Shown in pieces: positions 19,520-28,113 of a DNA stretch of 64,000 nucleotides (positions within the stretch are counted from its first letter, which is position 1; every line of letters starts with the position of its first letter). Both the position numbers and the translations under genes were made by a program. A model generated the notes under the pieces. That model was not told where the DNA came from. It was given only the letters and a program-made list of their open reading frames with translations, and searched no databases. The DNA lies in assembly GCA_963751695.1 (NCBI GenBank), contig CAVVVP010000003.1, positions 62,001 through 126,000 on the forward strand, written 5' to 3'. The stretch is from SZUA-22 sp963751695. Its GTDB lineage: Bacteria > Bacteroidota > Ignavibacteria > Ignavibacteriales > Melioribacteraceae.

Positions 19520-20363
19520 CTACTTCCTCATTCATAATCAATTCAAATAATTTTCTTTTCTTTGATAGAACTGCATTAAAGAGTAATTCAATATTAAAAT
19601 CGTCTTCTGTATAGCTATTATTTTCAGTCAGAACTGAATAACCACCGATACTCTTTTCGCTATAAAGCACTTCTTCTTCATTAGATTTTGTTTGTTGTAA
19701 TTGGATTGATATTCTTTGAGTTATATTGGCCAAACTCATATTAAGAATTACTTCTCCCTCATCTAAAATTATTATTGGATCAATAATGTTTTGTAAATCT
19801 CTGACTTGATGACTTGAAACAAGAATTAATTTTTCATCTGATATCGAGGAGGCCAGCATTTTTCGGAACATACTTTTTGTTGGAATATCAAGTCCATTTG
19901 TAGGTTCATCTAGTAGTAATAGTTTACAGTTTGAGGCTAAACCAAAAGCAAGATATGCTCTTTTCTTTTGCCCATATGAAAGTTCAGTAAATTTTTTTTC
20001 AGAATTTATCTCAAGATCTTTTAAATAGGACTCAAATTTTATTTTATCAAATTTTGGATAAAATGGAATTGTTAGCTCAACGTATTTTTTAATCTTAATG
20101 TTTGGTGAATATATTTCCTCGGGCAGATAGAATACTTGATTCAAAAAATTCGGTTTTCTTTTCATCGGACTATAATCCAGAACTCTACAAAATCCCTTTT
20201 GAGGGGACAATAAACCACTTAGTATTTTTAGTAAAGTTGTTTTTCCGGCTCCATTTCTTCCAAGAAGACCGTAGATATTTCCAGGAGATAACTCTAAGTC
20301 AAAATCCGAAAATAGTTCTGGACTTTTCTTGTAACCAAAATTTAATTTTGAGATGCTAATCAT
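19503..20363 (-). CDS. ABC transporter ATP-binding protein (YtrB-like)
   Basis: A 286-residue ATPase. Walker A GLLGRNGAGKTT (about residue 33), signature LSYGQKKRAYL (about 128) and Walker B LLLLDEPTNGLD (about 148) are intact, and the H-loop is visible in LVSSHQ. The second of two adjacent ATGs is preferred for spacing from AGAG. First gene of the operon; a 30-bp palindromic operator lies about 13 bp upstream. Forms the exporter with the frameshifted permease downstream. Confidence 0.9.
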   Translation of the reverse strand: MISISKLNFGYKKSPELFSDFDLELSPGNIYGLLGRNGAGKTTLLKILSGLLSPQKGFCRVLDYSPMKRKPNFLNQVFYLPEEIYSPNIKIKKYVELTIPFYPKFDKIKFESYLKDLEINSEKKFTELSYGQKKRAYLAFGLASNCKLLLLDEPTNGLDIPTKSMFRKMLASSISDEKLILVSSHQVRDLQNIIDPIIILDEGEVILNMSLANITQRISIQLQQTKSNEEEVLYSEKSIGGYSVLTENNSYTEDDFNIELLFNAVLSKKRKLFELIMNEEVDETHK

Positions 20364-20375
20364 CATTTGCTCTGA

Positions 20376-20405
20376 TTTAGTGTACTATTTAACTAGTACA
20401 CTAAA
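20376..20405 (-). promoter_or_regulatory. 30-bp palindromic operator of the GntR/ABC operon
   Basis: Perfect 12-bp arms, TTTAGTGTACTA and TAGTACACTAAA, separated by 6 bp (TTTAAC). It lies directly upstream of the ATPase start in an operon that encodes its own YtrA-type GntR, so autoregulation is the natural reading. The closeness to the start codon implies overlap with the promoter core or the transcription start. Confidence 0.75.
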
Positions 20406-20453
20406 AATATGGATTTTGTTATAACAATGCAATAAAATAATAATGAATCTATT

Positions 20454-20984
20454 TTATAACTTTATCTGGATTGGATTCAATAAATTTTTTCCAGCTTCCG
20501 CTCTGATGGGATGGACTACTCTTTTAAAAGCATGGCAGATTGCAATTGCTAAGGCATCACTTTCATCGAGTTTTTTTCTTGAACAGTCAATTTTCAATAA
20601 TTTCTCTATCATGAACTGAACTTGCTCTTTTGAAGCCCCTCCATTACCCACAACTGATTTCTTTATTTCGCGCGGAGAGTATTCACTTATCTGTAGATTG
20701 TTATGTACTGCCGCCAACATTGCGACCCCTCTGGCATAACCGATCTTCAATACAGATTGAACATTTTTGGAATAAAAAGCCGTTTCTATTGAAAATTCTT
20801 CAGGTTGGTAAACCTTTATCAATTTAGCTAACTCATTGTAGATGGATTCTAAGCGAGGTGGAACTTCTTTAATTTTTGGTGTTTTTATTATCCCGGAGTG
20901 GAGATAATTCAAGGAATTATTTTTAAAACTGATGATCCCAAAACCTGTTACAATTGTTCCGGGATCAACACCAATAATAATCAT
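20454..20984 (-). CDS. ruvC: Crossover junction endodeoxyribonuclease RuvC
   Basis: Dimeric RNase H-fold nuclease that resolves Holliday junctions. Catalytic acidic residues are visible: Asp7 in GVDPGT, Glu near 65 in FSIETAFYS, and the C-terminal pair in LDESDALAIAICHA (about 138-141). VGNGGASKEQV is the usual conserved loop. Length (176 aa) is standard. It follows yebC by 19 bp, as in many bacteria. Confidence 0.95.
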   Translation of the reverse strand: MIIIGVDPGTIVTGFGIISFKNNSLNYLHSGIIKTPKIKEVPPRLESIYNELAKLIKVYQPEEFSIETAFYSKNVQSVLKIGYARGVAMLAAVHNNLQISEYSPREIKKSVVGNGGASKEQVQFMIEKLLKIDCSRKKLDESDALAIAICHAFKRVVHPIRAEAGKNLLNPIQIKL

Positions 20985-21003
20985 AGTATAATTATTCTAT
21001 TAA

Positions 21004-21729
21004 TTATTCCTGAAAATCAGCATTTGAATAAACGTTTTGGACATCATCACTATCTTCAAGCATCTCGTAAAGTTTCATAACTTTTTCAGACTCTTCTCCG
21101 CTGACTTCAATTGTGTTTTTAGCAATCCATTGAAGAGAAGCATTTTCAACACTCAACCCATTATCAACAAGTGATTTTCGAACTGTCTCAAATGAATCAA
21201 TTGTTGTCGTAATTTCAAAAAAATCTTCCTCAAAATGTAGATCATCGGCACCAGCATCAAGAATAATCTCGAGAATTTCATCCTCAGTTTTACCTTGAGT
21301 TGGGAGTGAAATAACCCCACTTCTATCGAACATCCATGCTACAGATCCACTTTCTCCAAGCCCATTTCCATACTTCGTAAAGTGATGCCGAACATCTGCA
21401 ACCGTCCTATTTTTATTATCGGTCAAACATTCAACCATAAATGCTACGCCAGATGGACCATAGCCTTCGTAAGTCAACTCTAAATAAGTAACACCCTCCA
21501 ATTCACCAGTTGCTTTCTTAATTGCCCGGTCAATATTATCCATGGGCATATTGGCAGCCTTAGCGTTGTCAACAGCTAATCTTAATCTAGGATTTGAACT
21601 GACATCACTTCCACCAATTTTCGCTGCAACAGTGATCTCTTTAATCAGTTTGGTGAACATTTTGCCACGCTTTGCGTCAACAGCAGCTTTTTTTCTCTTT
21701 ATAGTTGACCATTTTGAATGCCCTGACAT
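21004..21729 (-). CDS. yebC: YebC/PmpR family transcription/translation factor
   Basis: A 241-residue YebC protein starting with the invariant SGHSKWSTIKRKKAA. Later motifs NPRLRLAVDNAKAANMP, EGYGPSGVA and the acidic C-terminal domain are intact. YebC proteins act as DNA-binding regulators or, in more recent work on the family, as translation factors for proline-rich stretches. AGGAG lies before the ATG. Lies between recJ and ruvC in one transcription unit. Confidence 0.95.
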   Translation of the reverse strand: MSGHSKWSTIKRKKAAVDAKRGKMFTKLIKEITVAAKIGGSDVSSNPRLRLAVDNAKAANMPMDNIDRAIKKATGELEGVTYLELTYEGYGPSGVAFMVECLTDNKNRTVADVRHHFTKYGNGLGESGSVAWMFDRSGVISLPTQGKTEDEILEIILDAGADDLHFEEDFFEITTTIDSFETVRKSLVDNGLSVENASLQWIAKNTIEVSGEESEKVMKLYEMLEDSDDVQNVYSNADFQE

Positions 21730-21737
21730 GATAGCTC

Positions 21738-23459
21738 CTAATTTACATTTTCTTTTACTTTAATATCTTTCAATCTAATTTGAGGATATGTAGCCCCATT
21801 CTTAGTTATAGTCTCAATAGTATATACAATATCTAATAAATCTCTTTCTTTATCAATAATATTTGCGAAGTGACCAAGATTAAAACCAATAGTATCAAAA
21901 ACTTTATCAGAACCATTTTGTTTGAGAGTAGTCAATAAATGATTTTTTCCTACTATTCGCGGATAGTTTGCAAGTTGAACATTTTCAGATGTAAATACTG
22001 GCCTCATATTACCAGGACCGAAAGGAGAAAATTGAGTTAGTATTCTTATAAACTTCGGTGAAATTTCTGAGAGAGATATTTTTGTGTCGATCAGAATTTC
22101 TGGAGAAAATTCCTTTTCTTTAGTAATCTCTTTTAAAATTTCATTAAATCGGATTCTGAATTCTGGAATATTTTCAACTTCCAAAGCTACACCTGCTGCA
22201 GCTTCATGACCACCAAACTGTATCAACAGATCATCACATCTCTCAAGTGCTTGATAAATGTTAAATCCAGAAATACTTCTAGCAGAGCCTTTTGCAATGC
22301 CATCAATAGTAGAAAGCATAATTGCGGGCCGATAATATTTTTCTACAACTCTTGAAGCTACAATCCCTATTACACCCGCATGCCAGTTTTCGTCATGCAA
22401 TATTATTCCTAATTCATTATCCAGATCAACTGTTTTATCAATTAGTTCCATTGCATGAGAAAATGTCATTTCATCAATTTTTCTTCTCTGAAAATTCTCC
22501 GATTCCAGTACTTGAGCCAACTGTGTTGCTTCTTCAATATTGTCTGAGACAAAAAGATCAACTGCACGCATTGCATCACCCATTCTGCCAACAGCATTTA
22601 TTCGGGGAGCAATAGTAAATACAATTTGCCCTGCAGTTAAAGATCCGGGTTCCATTTTTGCGCTTTTTATTAAGGCAAGAATTCCTGGACGAGGATTTGA
22701 GTTAATTAACTCCATTCCTTTTCTAACAAGTATTCTATTTTCATCAGTCAGCGAAACTATATCGGCAGCGGATGAGAGAGCAACTAGATCTAGATATTGA
22801 ATAACCATATCCTTTCGTCCAACTCTATCTGCTACTGCACGTGCCAATTTAAAAGCCACTCCAGCACCAGATAAATATTTGAATGGGTATTCACATCCAG
22901 GTTTAATTGGATCCAGTACAGCAACTGCGTCAGGAATAACATCTTTTGGTTTATGGTGATCACAAATAATTGTATCAATGCCAAACTTCGAAGCATGAGC
23001 AACTTCATCAACCGCAGTTACACCGCAATCAACCGCAATCATGAGTTCAGTATTGCTCTGGGCAAGATAATCTATGCTTTCGCATGATAAACCATAACCA
23101 TCTGTAAGTCTGTTAGGAATGTGAACTTCTACATTTCCTCCCAACTCCTTAAGGAAAAGATACATTAGAGCTGCAGAACATGTACCATCTACATCATAAT
23201 CGCCATAGACAACTATTTTCTGATTATTCGTTATGGCATCAATAACACGGTTAGTCGCTTCTTGCATTCCATCCATTAGAAATGGATCGTGCAAAGTCTC
23301 TATATCGGGACGAAAGTAATCCTTAGCTTCATGAAAATTGGTGATTTTTCTGAGTAGAAGAATTGTTGCTAGTACGTTGGATAGGTTCAAACTATCTGCT
23401 AAAGCCAATACCAATTTTTCATCAGGTTGGTCTTTTATCTTCCAAAATTTCTCTATCAT
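21738..23459 (-). CDS. recJ: Single-stranded-DNA exonuclease RecJ
   Basis: 5'-3' ssDNA exonuclease of the DHH family, acting in recombination and mismatch repair. The catalytic DHH domain contains DYDVDGTCSAALM (about residue 85) and IICDHHKP (about 156), then IAPRINAVGRMG; DHHA1 shows QFGGHEAAAGVAL; a C-terminal OB domain ends the protein. The start at 23459 (MIEKFW) is chosen because the longer in-frame ORF upstream reads through the 3' end of RNase P RNA. Length at this start (574 aa) is normal. Confidence 0.93.
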   Translation of the reverse strand: MIEKFWKIKDQPDEKLVLALADSLNLSNVLATILLLRKITNFHEAKDYFRPDIETLHDPFLMDGMQEATNRVIDAITNNQKIVVYGDYDVDGTCSAALMYLFLKELGGNVEVHIPNRLTDGYGLSCESIDYLAQSNTELMIAVDCGVTAVDEVAHASKFGIDTIICDHHKPKDVIPDAVAVLDPIKPGCEYPFKYLSGAGVAFKLARAVADRVGRKDMVIQYLDLVALSSAADIVSLTDENRILVRKGMELINSNPRPGILALIKSAKMEPGSLTAGQIVFTIAPRINAVGRMGDAMRAVDLFVSDNIEEATQLAQVLESENFQRRKIDEMTFSHAMELIDKTVDLDNELGIILHDENWHAGVIGIVASRVVEKYYRPAIMLSTIDGIAKGSARSISGFNIYQALERCDDLLIQFGGHEAAAGVALEVENIPEFRIRFNEILKEITKEKEFSPEILIDTKISLSEISPKFIRILTQFSPFGPGNMRPVFTSENVQLANYPRIVGKNHLLTTLKQNGSDKVFDTIGFNLGHFANIIDKERDLLDIVYTIETITKNGATYPQIRLKDIKVKENVN

Positions 23460-23481
23460 TTTCTCAATGGGAAGGAAAAAC

Positions 23482-23919
23482 ATTGATGATGCAAGCTTAT
23501 AAGCCGAATTCTGTTTCCCGACTCGTCGGGATGGCAATTATTTATCTAGATTTAACATTACTGTTAAACTCAAGCGGTCTACCCAAGACATTCAAAGCGA
23601 ACAACCCTGATCTAACGTATTTGTTAGATAGTCTACTACATGACCTTGCTCCGAGTGGGGTTTACACTGATCCCGATAATTCGAGATTCCATTTCTGGAC
23701 CTCTGTTATTACTAACAAAGCGGTAGGCTCTTACCCTGCCTTTTCACCCTTATCCCATGATTCCGGGACGGTATTTTTTCTGTTGCACTTTCCGTAATCA
23801 AACAATTGATTATTTGATTCCCGGTCGTTATCCGGCACCCTGTTCTTCGGAGTTCGGACTTTCCTCTACTCATAATACTCAGTATCATGAAGTAGCAATT
23901 GCCCAACTTGCATCATCAA
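23482..23919 (-). ncRNA. rnpB: RNase P RNA, bacterial type A
   Basis: Catalytic RNA that removes 5' leaders from pre-tRNAs. On the minus strand it begins with a 14-bp P1 arm (ATTGATGATGCAAG, from 23919) whose partner CTTGCATCATCAAT ends near 23482. Conserved blocks in order are GAGGAAAGTCCGAACTC, ACAGGGTGCCGG followed by AACGACCGGG, GTGCAACAGAAA, GGTAAGAGCCTACCGC and the 3' ACAGAATTCGGCTTAT. Exact ends are estimated from P1. It ends about 22 bp before the recJ start on the same strand. Confidence 0.95.
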
Positions 23920-24131
23920 TATCTTTTCAACCTTATCTATTTATTATTAATTTACTTATTCTAAACTGTGCTTAATATACAAAATTTTTTATTATCATTT
24001 TGAGATTATTGGGTGCAAATACTAAGCTATTACTAGGGTTCTGGTATAATTGATAGGAATAAAATTCATAATACAATCAATTTTTAATACATTTATACTT
24101 CGAATTTTAAAAATGTGGTAAATTTTATTTA

Positions 24132-25598
24132 ATGAACATCGCATTCGTATCTAGTGAGGTTGTTCCTTTCGCAAAAACCGGTGGATTGGCAGATGTAGCC
24201 GGAGCACTTCCAAAAGAGATTAAAAAATTAGGTCATGAGATTAAAGTATTCATGCCAAAGTATTATTCTGTCGATGAAAAACGGTTTAATCTTGATTATT
24301 TAAGTTGGATTGGCAGTATTCCTGTCAGAGTTGCAGGAAGAACTATGGATGTTCATTTTCATCAGGGATTTCTACCAAATAGTAATGTCGAAGTATATTT
24401 TATCGACTTTCCAAGATACTTTCACCGCCATACTTTATACACTAATGATTTTGACGAAGATGAAAGGTTCATTCTCTTCCAAAAAGCTACAATCGAGTTA
24501 ATTCAGAGATTAAATTGGAAACCAGATTTAATTCATATTAATGATTGGCAAACTGGTTTAATTCCACTTTTAATAAAAGATAATTATAGCTGGGATAAAA
24601 AGTTCAGTGAAACGGCAACTCTTTATACAATCCATAATATTGGATATCAAGGAAACTATTCAAAAGAATCTTTATATAAAGCAGAAATTGATCCTAAGTA
24701 TTTTAAAAGTCCCGGCCAGGTAGAACAGGGGGGAAGAGTAAACTTTATGAAAGCAGGAATTTCATTTGCAGATGCTATAAATACGGTGAGTGAGACATAC
24801 GCAAAGGAACTTCTGCTACCAGAATATAGTTTTGGAATGGATAGCGTTTTAAAGTATCGTTCAGAAGATTTCTACGGTATTCTTAATGGTATCGACTATA
24901 GAATATGGGATCCGAATACGGATAAACATATTCCTTCAAACTATTCTATTGATGATTTAAGAGGTAAGTTAAAGAATAAGAAAGCTCTCCTAGAAAGATT
25001 CGGAATAAATTTTAATGAAAACATTCCCACAATTGGTATAATTTCAAGACTGGCAATACAGAAAGGATTTGATATTATATTAAGTTCATTAGAATATCTT
25101 ATGGGACTTGATCTTCAAATTGTTCTATTAGGAAGCGGAGAAAATGAATATGAATCTAGCTTTAATGCTCTTGCTAATAAGTATTCTCATAAGTTTGGAA
25201 TTTACCTTGGCTACAATAATGAACTATCTCATCAAATTGAGGCTGGTTCAGATATGTTCTTAATGCCCTCTCACTACGAACCATGCGGTCTAAATCAATT
25301 GTACTCACTTAAATACGGAACAATTCCAATAGTTAGAAAGACCGGAGGTCTTGCTGATACTGTTATCGACTGGGATGAACGCCAAGCTCTAGGATTTGAG
25401 GATGGAACAGGCTATTCTTTCAATGATTCAAATGGATATGCATTAACAAATGCAGTCGAGCGAGCAATCAGAGATTTTAATAATAAGCCAGTTTGGAAAA
25501 AGATTCAGGCAAATGGTATGCGTAAAGATTTTTCTTGGGAAAAGTCTGCTGAAAAATATATTGAATTATATAAAACTGCTAAAAAGAAAAGAGTTTAA
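24132..25598 (+). CDS. glgA: Glycogen synthase (ADP-glucose type)
   Basis: GT5 enzyme that extends alpha-1,4-glucan from ADP-glucose. The N-terminal substrate motif VPFAKTGGLADVAGALPKE (about residue 11-29) is intact, with HINDWQTGLIPLL and FMKAGISFADAINTVSETYA. The C-terminal half has the acceptor/donor motif SHYEPCGLNQLYSLKYG and the second RKTGGLADTV. Length (488 aa) is typical. It stands alone; its stop codon abuts that of the convergent ankyrin gene. With the amylase at 57 kb it indicates glucan storage or turnover. Confidence 0.95.
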   Translation: MNIAFVSSEVVPFAKTGGLADVAGALPKEIKKLGHEIKVFMPKYYSVDEKRFNLDYLSWIGSIPVRVAGRTMDVHFHQGFLPNSNVEVYFIDFPRYFHRHTLYTNDFDEDERFILFQKATIELIQRLNWKPDLIHINDWQTGLIPLLIKDNYSWDKKFSETATLYTIHNIGYQGNYSKESLYKAEIDPKYFKSPGQVEQGGRVNFMKAGISFADAINTVSETYAKELLLPEYSFGMDSVLKYRSEDFYGILNGIDYRIWDPNTDKHIPSNYSIDDLRGKLKNKKALLERFGINFNENIPTIGIISRLAIQKGFDIILSSLEYLMGLDLQIVLLGSGENEYESSFNALANKYSHKFGIYLGYNNELSHQIEAGSDMFLMPSHYEPCGLNQLYSLKYGTIPIVRKTGGLADTVIDWDERQALGFEDGTGYSFNDSNGYALTNAVERAIRDFNNKPVWKKIQANGMRKDFSWEKSAEKYIELYKTAKKKRV

Positions 25599-26198
25599 TT
25601 ATTTATACCCCTTAATATAATCTGCAACCGCAAGGTGTCCATTTTGTTTTGCAAAAGATTCTGCAGTATCTCCATCAATATCTTTTAGAGTTTTGTCTGC
25701 ACCATTGTCCAATAAAACCTTAACTACATCTATGTGGCCTTCAGCTGCTGCGTGCATAAGCGATGAAAAATGTTCACCATGATCAACAGAATTTGGGTTG
25801 GCATCGGAACTTAAAAGAAACTTTACAGTTTCAGCAAATGGTCCTGTGGAAGCAAACAATAGAGCCGTGCGACCGTCTAGATCTCTAGCTTCAACATGGG
25901 CCCCCGCCTTAATTAAATATTGACAGACTGAGGTATGACCATTAAAACTCGCAAGCATTAATAATGATTTATTCTCTTGATTAGGCTGATTGACATCAAA
26001 TCCGTTCTCAATGTAGGATTCAACTATTTCTAATTTGCCATCAAGAGCAGCATTGAAAAGTTCGTCAATGTACTTAGCAGATTGTAAAGAGTTTACCTGT
26101 GGAGTACTTACTTTTTTATTTTGTTCCTCGGATTTATCTGAACAACTGAATATTACAAAAAAAACAACAATAACAATTATTGGTTTGATATTTATCAA
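25599..26198 (-). CDS. Ankyrin-repeat lipoprotein
   Basis: A 199-residue protein with a lipoprotein-type signal (hydrophobic run then FSCSDKS, Cys about 19). Four to five ankyrin repeats follow from about residue 45 (LFNAALDGKLEIVESYIENG; NKSLLMLASFNGHTSVCQYL; GRTALLFAST; HFSSLMHAAAEGHIDVVKVLL; DGDTAESFAKQNGH). The start is a TTG placed immediately after the TAA of the AI-2E gene (TAATTG); AAGGGA precedes it by about ten bases. Likely a periplasmic or outer-membrane binding protein co-translated with the transporter gene. Partner unknown. Confidence 0.75.
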   Translation of the reverse strand: MINIKPIIVIVVFFVIFSCSDKSEEQNKKVSTPQVNSLQSAKYIDELFNAALDGKLEIVESYIENGFDVNQPNQENKSLLMLASFNGHTSVCQYLIKAGAHVEARDLDGRTALLFASTGPFAETVKFLLSSDANPNSVDHGEHFSSLMHAAAEGHIDVVKVLLDNGADKTLKDIDGDTAESFAKQNGHLAVADYIKGYK

Positions 26199-27251
26199 TT
26201 ATTCGTGTCCCTTATGTTTAAAATGTTTTAAGGATGACTCATCGCCGAGTAGCAGACCCAATCCTTTGGTTTCTTCCATACTGTCGAAAACAATTTTAAT
26301 TGTCATTGTTAACGGAACTGCTAGAAGCATTCCAACGGTTCCTAAAATCCAACCCCAAAATATTAAGGATATGAAAACAACCAACGGAGAAAGACCTAAA
26401 CTTTTCCCCATTAACTTTGGTTCCACAATATTACCAATAACCATATTTACTACAACATAGACTATTGCAGATTGTATGGCACTACCAGGTCCTAACTGAA
26501 CCAGAGCCAATAAAACTGCAGGCACTGCTGCTATAATTGATCCGATATTGGGAATGTAATTTAAAATGAAAGCTAAAAATCCCCATAAAATTGGAAAGTC
26601 GACTCCAATAATTGAGAGTGCTATTGTAACAAGAACTCCAGTAATAAAACTTGTTATAGTTTTTGTACCAAAATAAGTATTCATATTGTGAGTAATGTTA
26701 TCGAGTCTACGCAAAGATGAAGGACTTATTAACATCATTTTTTTTGTAAATACTGTTATCTCTAAAAGCATGAAAACGACAACAAGTAAAATTAGAAATG
26801 AATCACTCATTAAATTCCCAAATCCTGTAAATACGCTTCCTGCAATTGCCATAATACTGCTAGGTTTTATCTGATCTTCAAGACCTGTTTTTTTATCAAG
26901 GTACCCTGTTTCAACAATCCACTGATTTAATCCCGACCAGTATAGGTTGAATTTCTCTTCATAAAAGGGCATTTTTTCAATGAATCCGGAAACAGAAGTA
27001 CTTATAACAGCAACAATTATAGCGGTTACTCCAGCGATTCCAAGTATCACGATTGTTAGAGCTACAAAGCTAGGTATACCCTTCTTTTGAATCCAAATAA
27101 ATGGTCCGTAGCATATTGCAGTGATAAATAAAGCTAAAAATAGCGGTGTAACAAGGCTTGCCATCTCACGGATACCGGCTATAACAATTACAATAGAAGC
27201 TGCAATAACCCAGAATTTAATACCGAATTGAGAATAATTTTTTGAATCCAT
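26199..27251 (-). CDS. AI-2E family transporter (PerM/YdiK-like)
   Basis: A 350-residue polytopic protein of the AI-2E/UPF0118 family, with about eight hydrophobic segments. Family features are the N-terminal paired helices (VIAASIVIVIAG, LVTPLFLALFITAICYGPF), a central periplasmic domain, and the conserved C-terminal part FLAFILNYIPNIGSIIAAVPAVLLA and GNIVEPKLMGKSLGLSPLVV. The ATG at 27251 is preferred to a TTG nine bases upstream. These proteins were first linked to autoinducer-2 export but others are ion antiporters, so the substrate is not assigned. Confidence 0.88.
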   Translation of the reverse strand: MDSKNYSQFGIKFWVIAASIVIVIAGIREMASLVTPLFLALFITAICYGPFIWIQKKGIPSFVALTIVILGIAGVTAIIVAVISTSVSGFIEKMPFYEEKFNLYWSGLNQWIVETGYLDKKTGLEDQIKPSSIMAIAGSVFTGFGNLMSDSFLILLVVVFMLLEITVFTKKMMLISPSSLRRLDNITHNMNTYFGTKTITSFITGVLVTIALSIIGVDFPILWGFLAFILNYIPNIGSIIAAVPAVLLALVQLGPGSAIQSAIVYVVVNMVIGNIVEPKLMGKSLGLSPLVVFISLIFWGWILGTVGMLLAVPLTMTIKIVFDSMEETKGLGLLLGDESSLKHFKHKGHE

Positions 27252-27334
27252 CAATTTCAATTAGTAATTATACACTTCAATTTTACTGGATAATTTACAA
27301 TATATCTTTTCTAAAACCAACGATGAGAATGTTT

Positions 27335-28102
27335 TTAATCTACTTTTTTGAAAACCAATTCTACATCACCTCGAGACATAACAAGTTTGTTATTCGTAAA
27401 TGAATGCTTCAATGAACTTCTAGTTAAAGATCGTACAAATTCAGACTCAAGCTCAAGGTTTGGACAAGCCATAAGCGTCATGGCCATATTTTCACTAAAT
27501 AGAATATCAGGCCCTTCAAAAGTAAATTTTCCATTGAAATTATTACAACCAGCATAACCAAGAACTCGGGAATCTTTAATATGGATTTCAAGATAGGGCT
27601 GCTTATTTTCAAACAGAGTTTTATCAACTTCTTTTCCATTCAACCTTTCAAGAACCCAAATATCATTCAATCGATAATCTGGCACATATTTTCCACAACC
27701 AAGGAATTCAGTAAACTTCTCTTTTCCAGAATTTTTAACCATAACTTTTGTTCTAAAACTTAAGGTGTCATTAGATAATTTACTGACGCATTCTTCTTTA
27801 AATATTTCTACTCGAATATTTGAAGACTCTGTCTCAGCAACATAGCTTTTTGCTGCGACATCCATAATCGGTATTTCTTTAGAATTTGGAAAATTGATTT
27901 TTGAAATTTCTGTTTTAGATATGAATTCAATTACACCAGATGTACTAATGGTAATTTCCCACTTAGGACTTTCTCCAGAAGCTGTAAAAATAATATTCGT
28001 TGGCTGAATAGATTTTCTTATTATGGAAGCATCTTCATTTTCAGTTTGACACTGAAATCCCAAAGACACTAAAACAAGAAGGAATAATAATGCTTTTTCC
28101 AT
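27335..28102 (-). CDS. META-domain lipoprotein
   Basis: A 255-residue exported protein with a signal ending in GFQC (Cys 18), so probably lipidated. The N-terminal half (about 30-140) is not recognised. The C-terminal 110 residues are a META/HslJ domain: WVLERLNGKEV, LGYAGCNNFNGKF and MTLMACPNLELESEF, with two Cys in the usual places. META lipoproteins are associated with outer-membrane stress or heat-shock responses. The HAD phosphatase gene lies 11 bp upstream on the same strand. Confidence 0.8.
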   Translation of the reverse strand: MEKALLFLLVLVSLGFQCQTENEDASIIRKSIQPTNIIFTASGESPKWEITISTSGVIEFISKTEISKINFPNSKEIPIMDVAAKSYVAETESSNIRVEIFKEECVSKLSNDTLSFRTKVMVKNSGKEKFTEFLGCGKYVPDYRLNDIWVLERLNGKEVDKTLFENKQPYLEIHIKDSRVLGYAGCNNFNGKFTFEGPDILFSENMAMTLMACPNLELESEFVRSLTRSSLKHSFTNNKLVMSRGDVELVFKKVD

Positions 28103-28113
28103 GGTTGCTTTCT

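Noticed and set aside
23460..23537. Longer recJ N-terminus
   Set aside because: The extra 26 residues mostly translate the 3' end of RNase P RNA.
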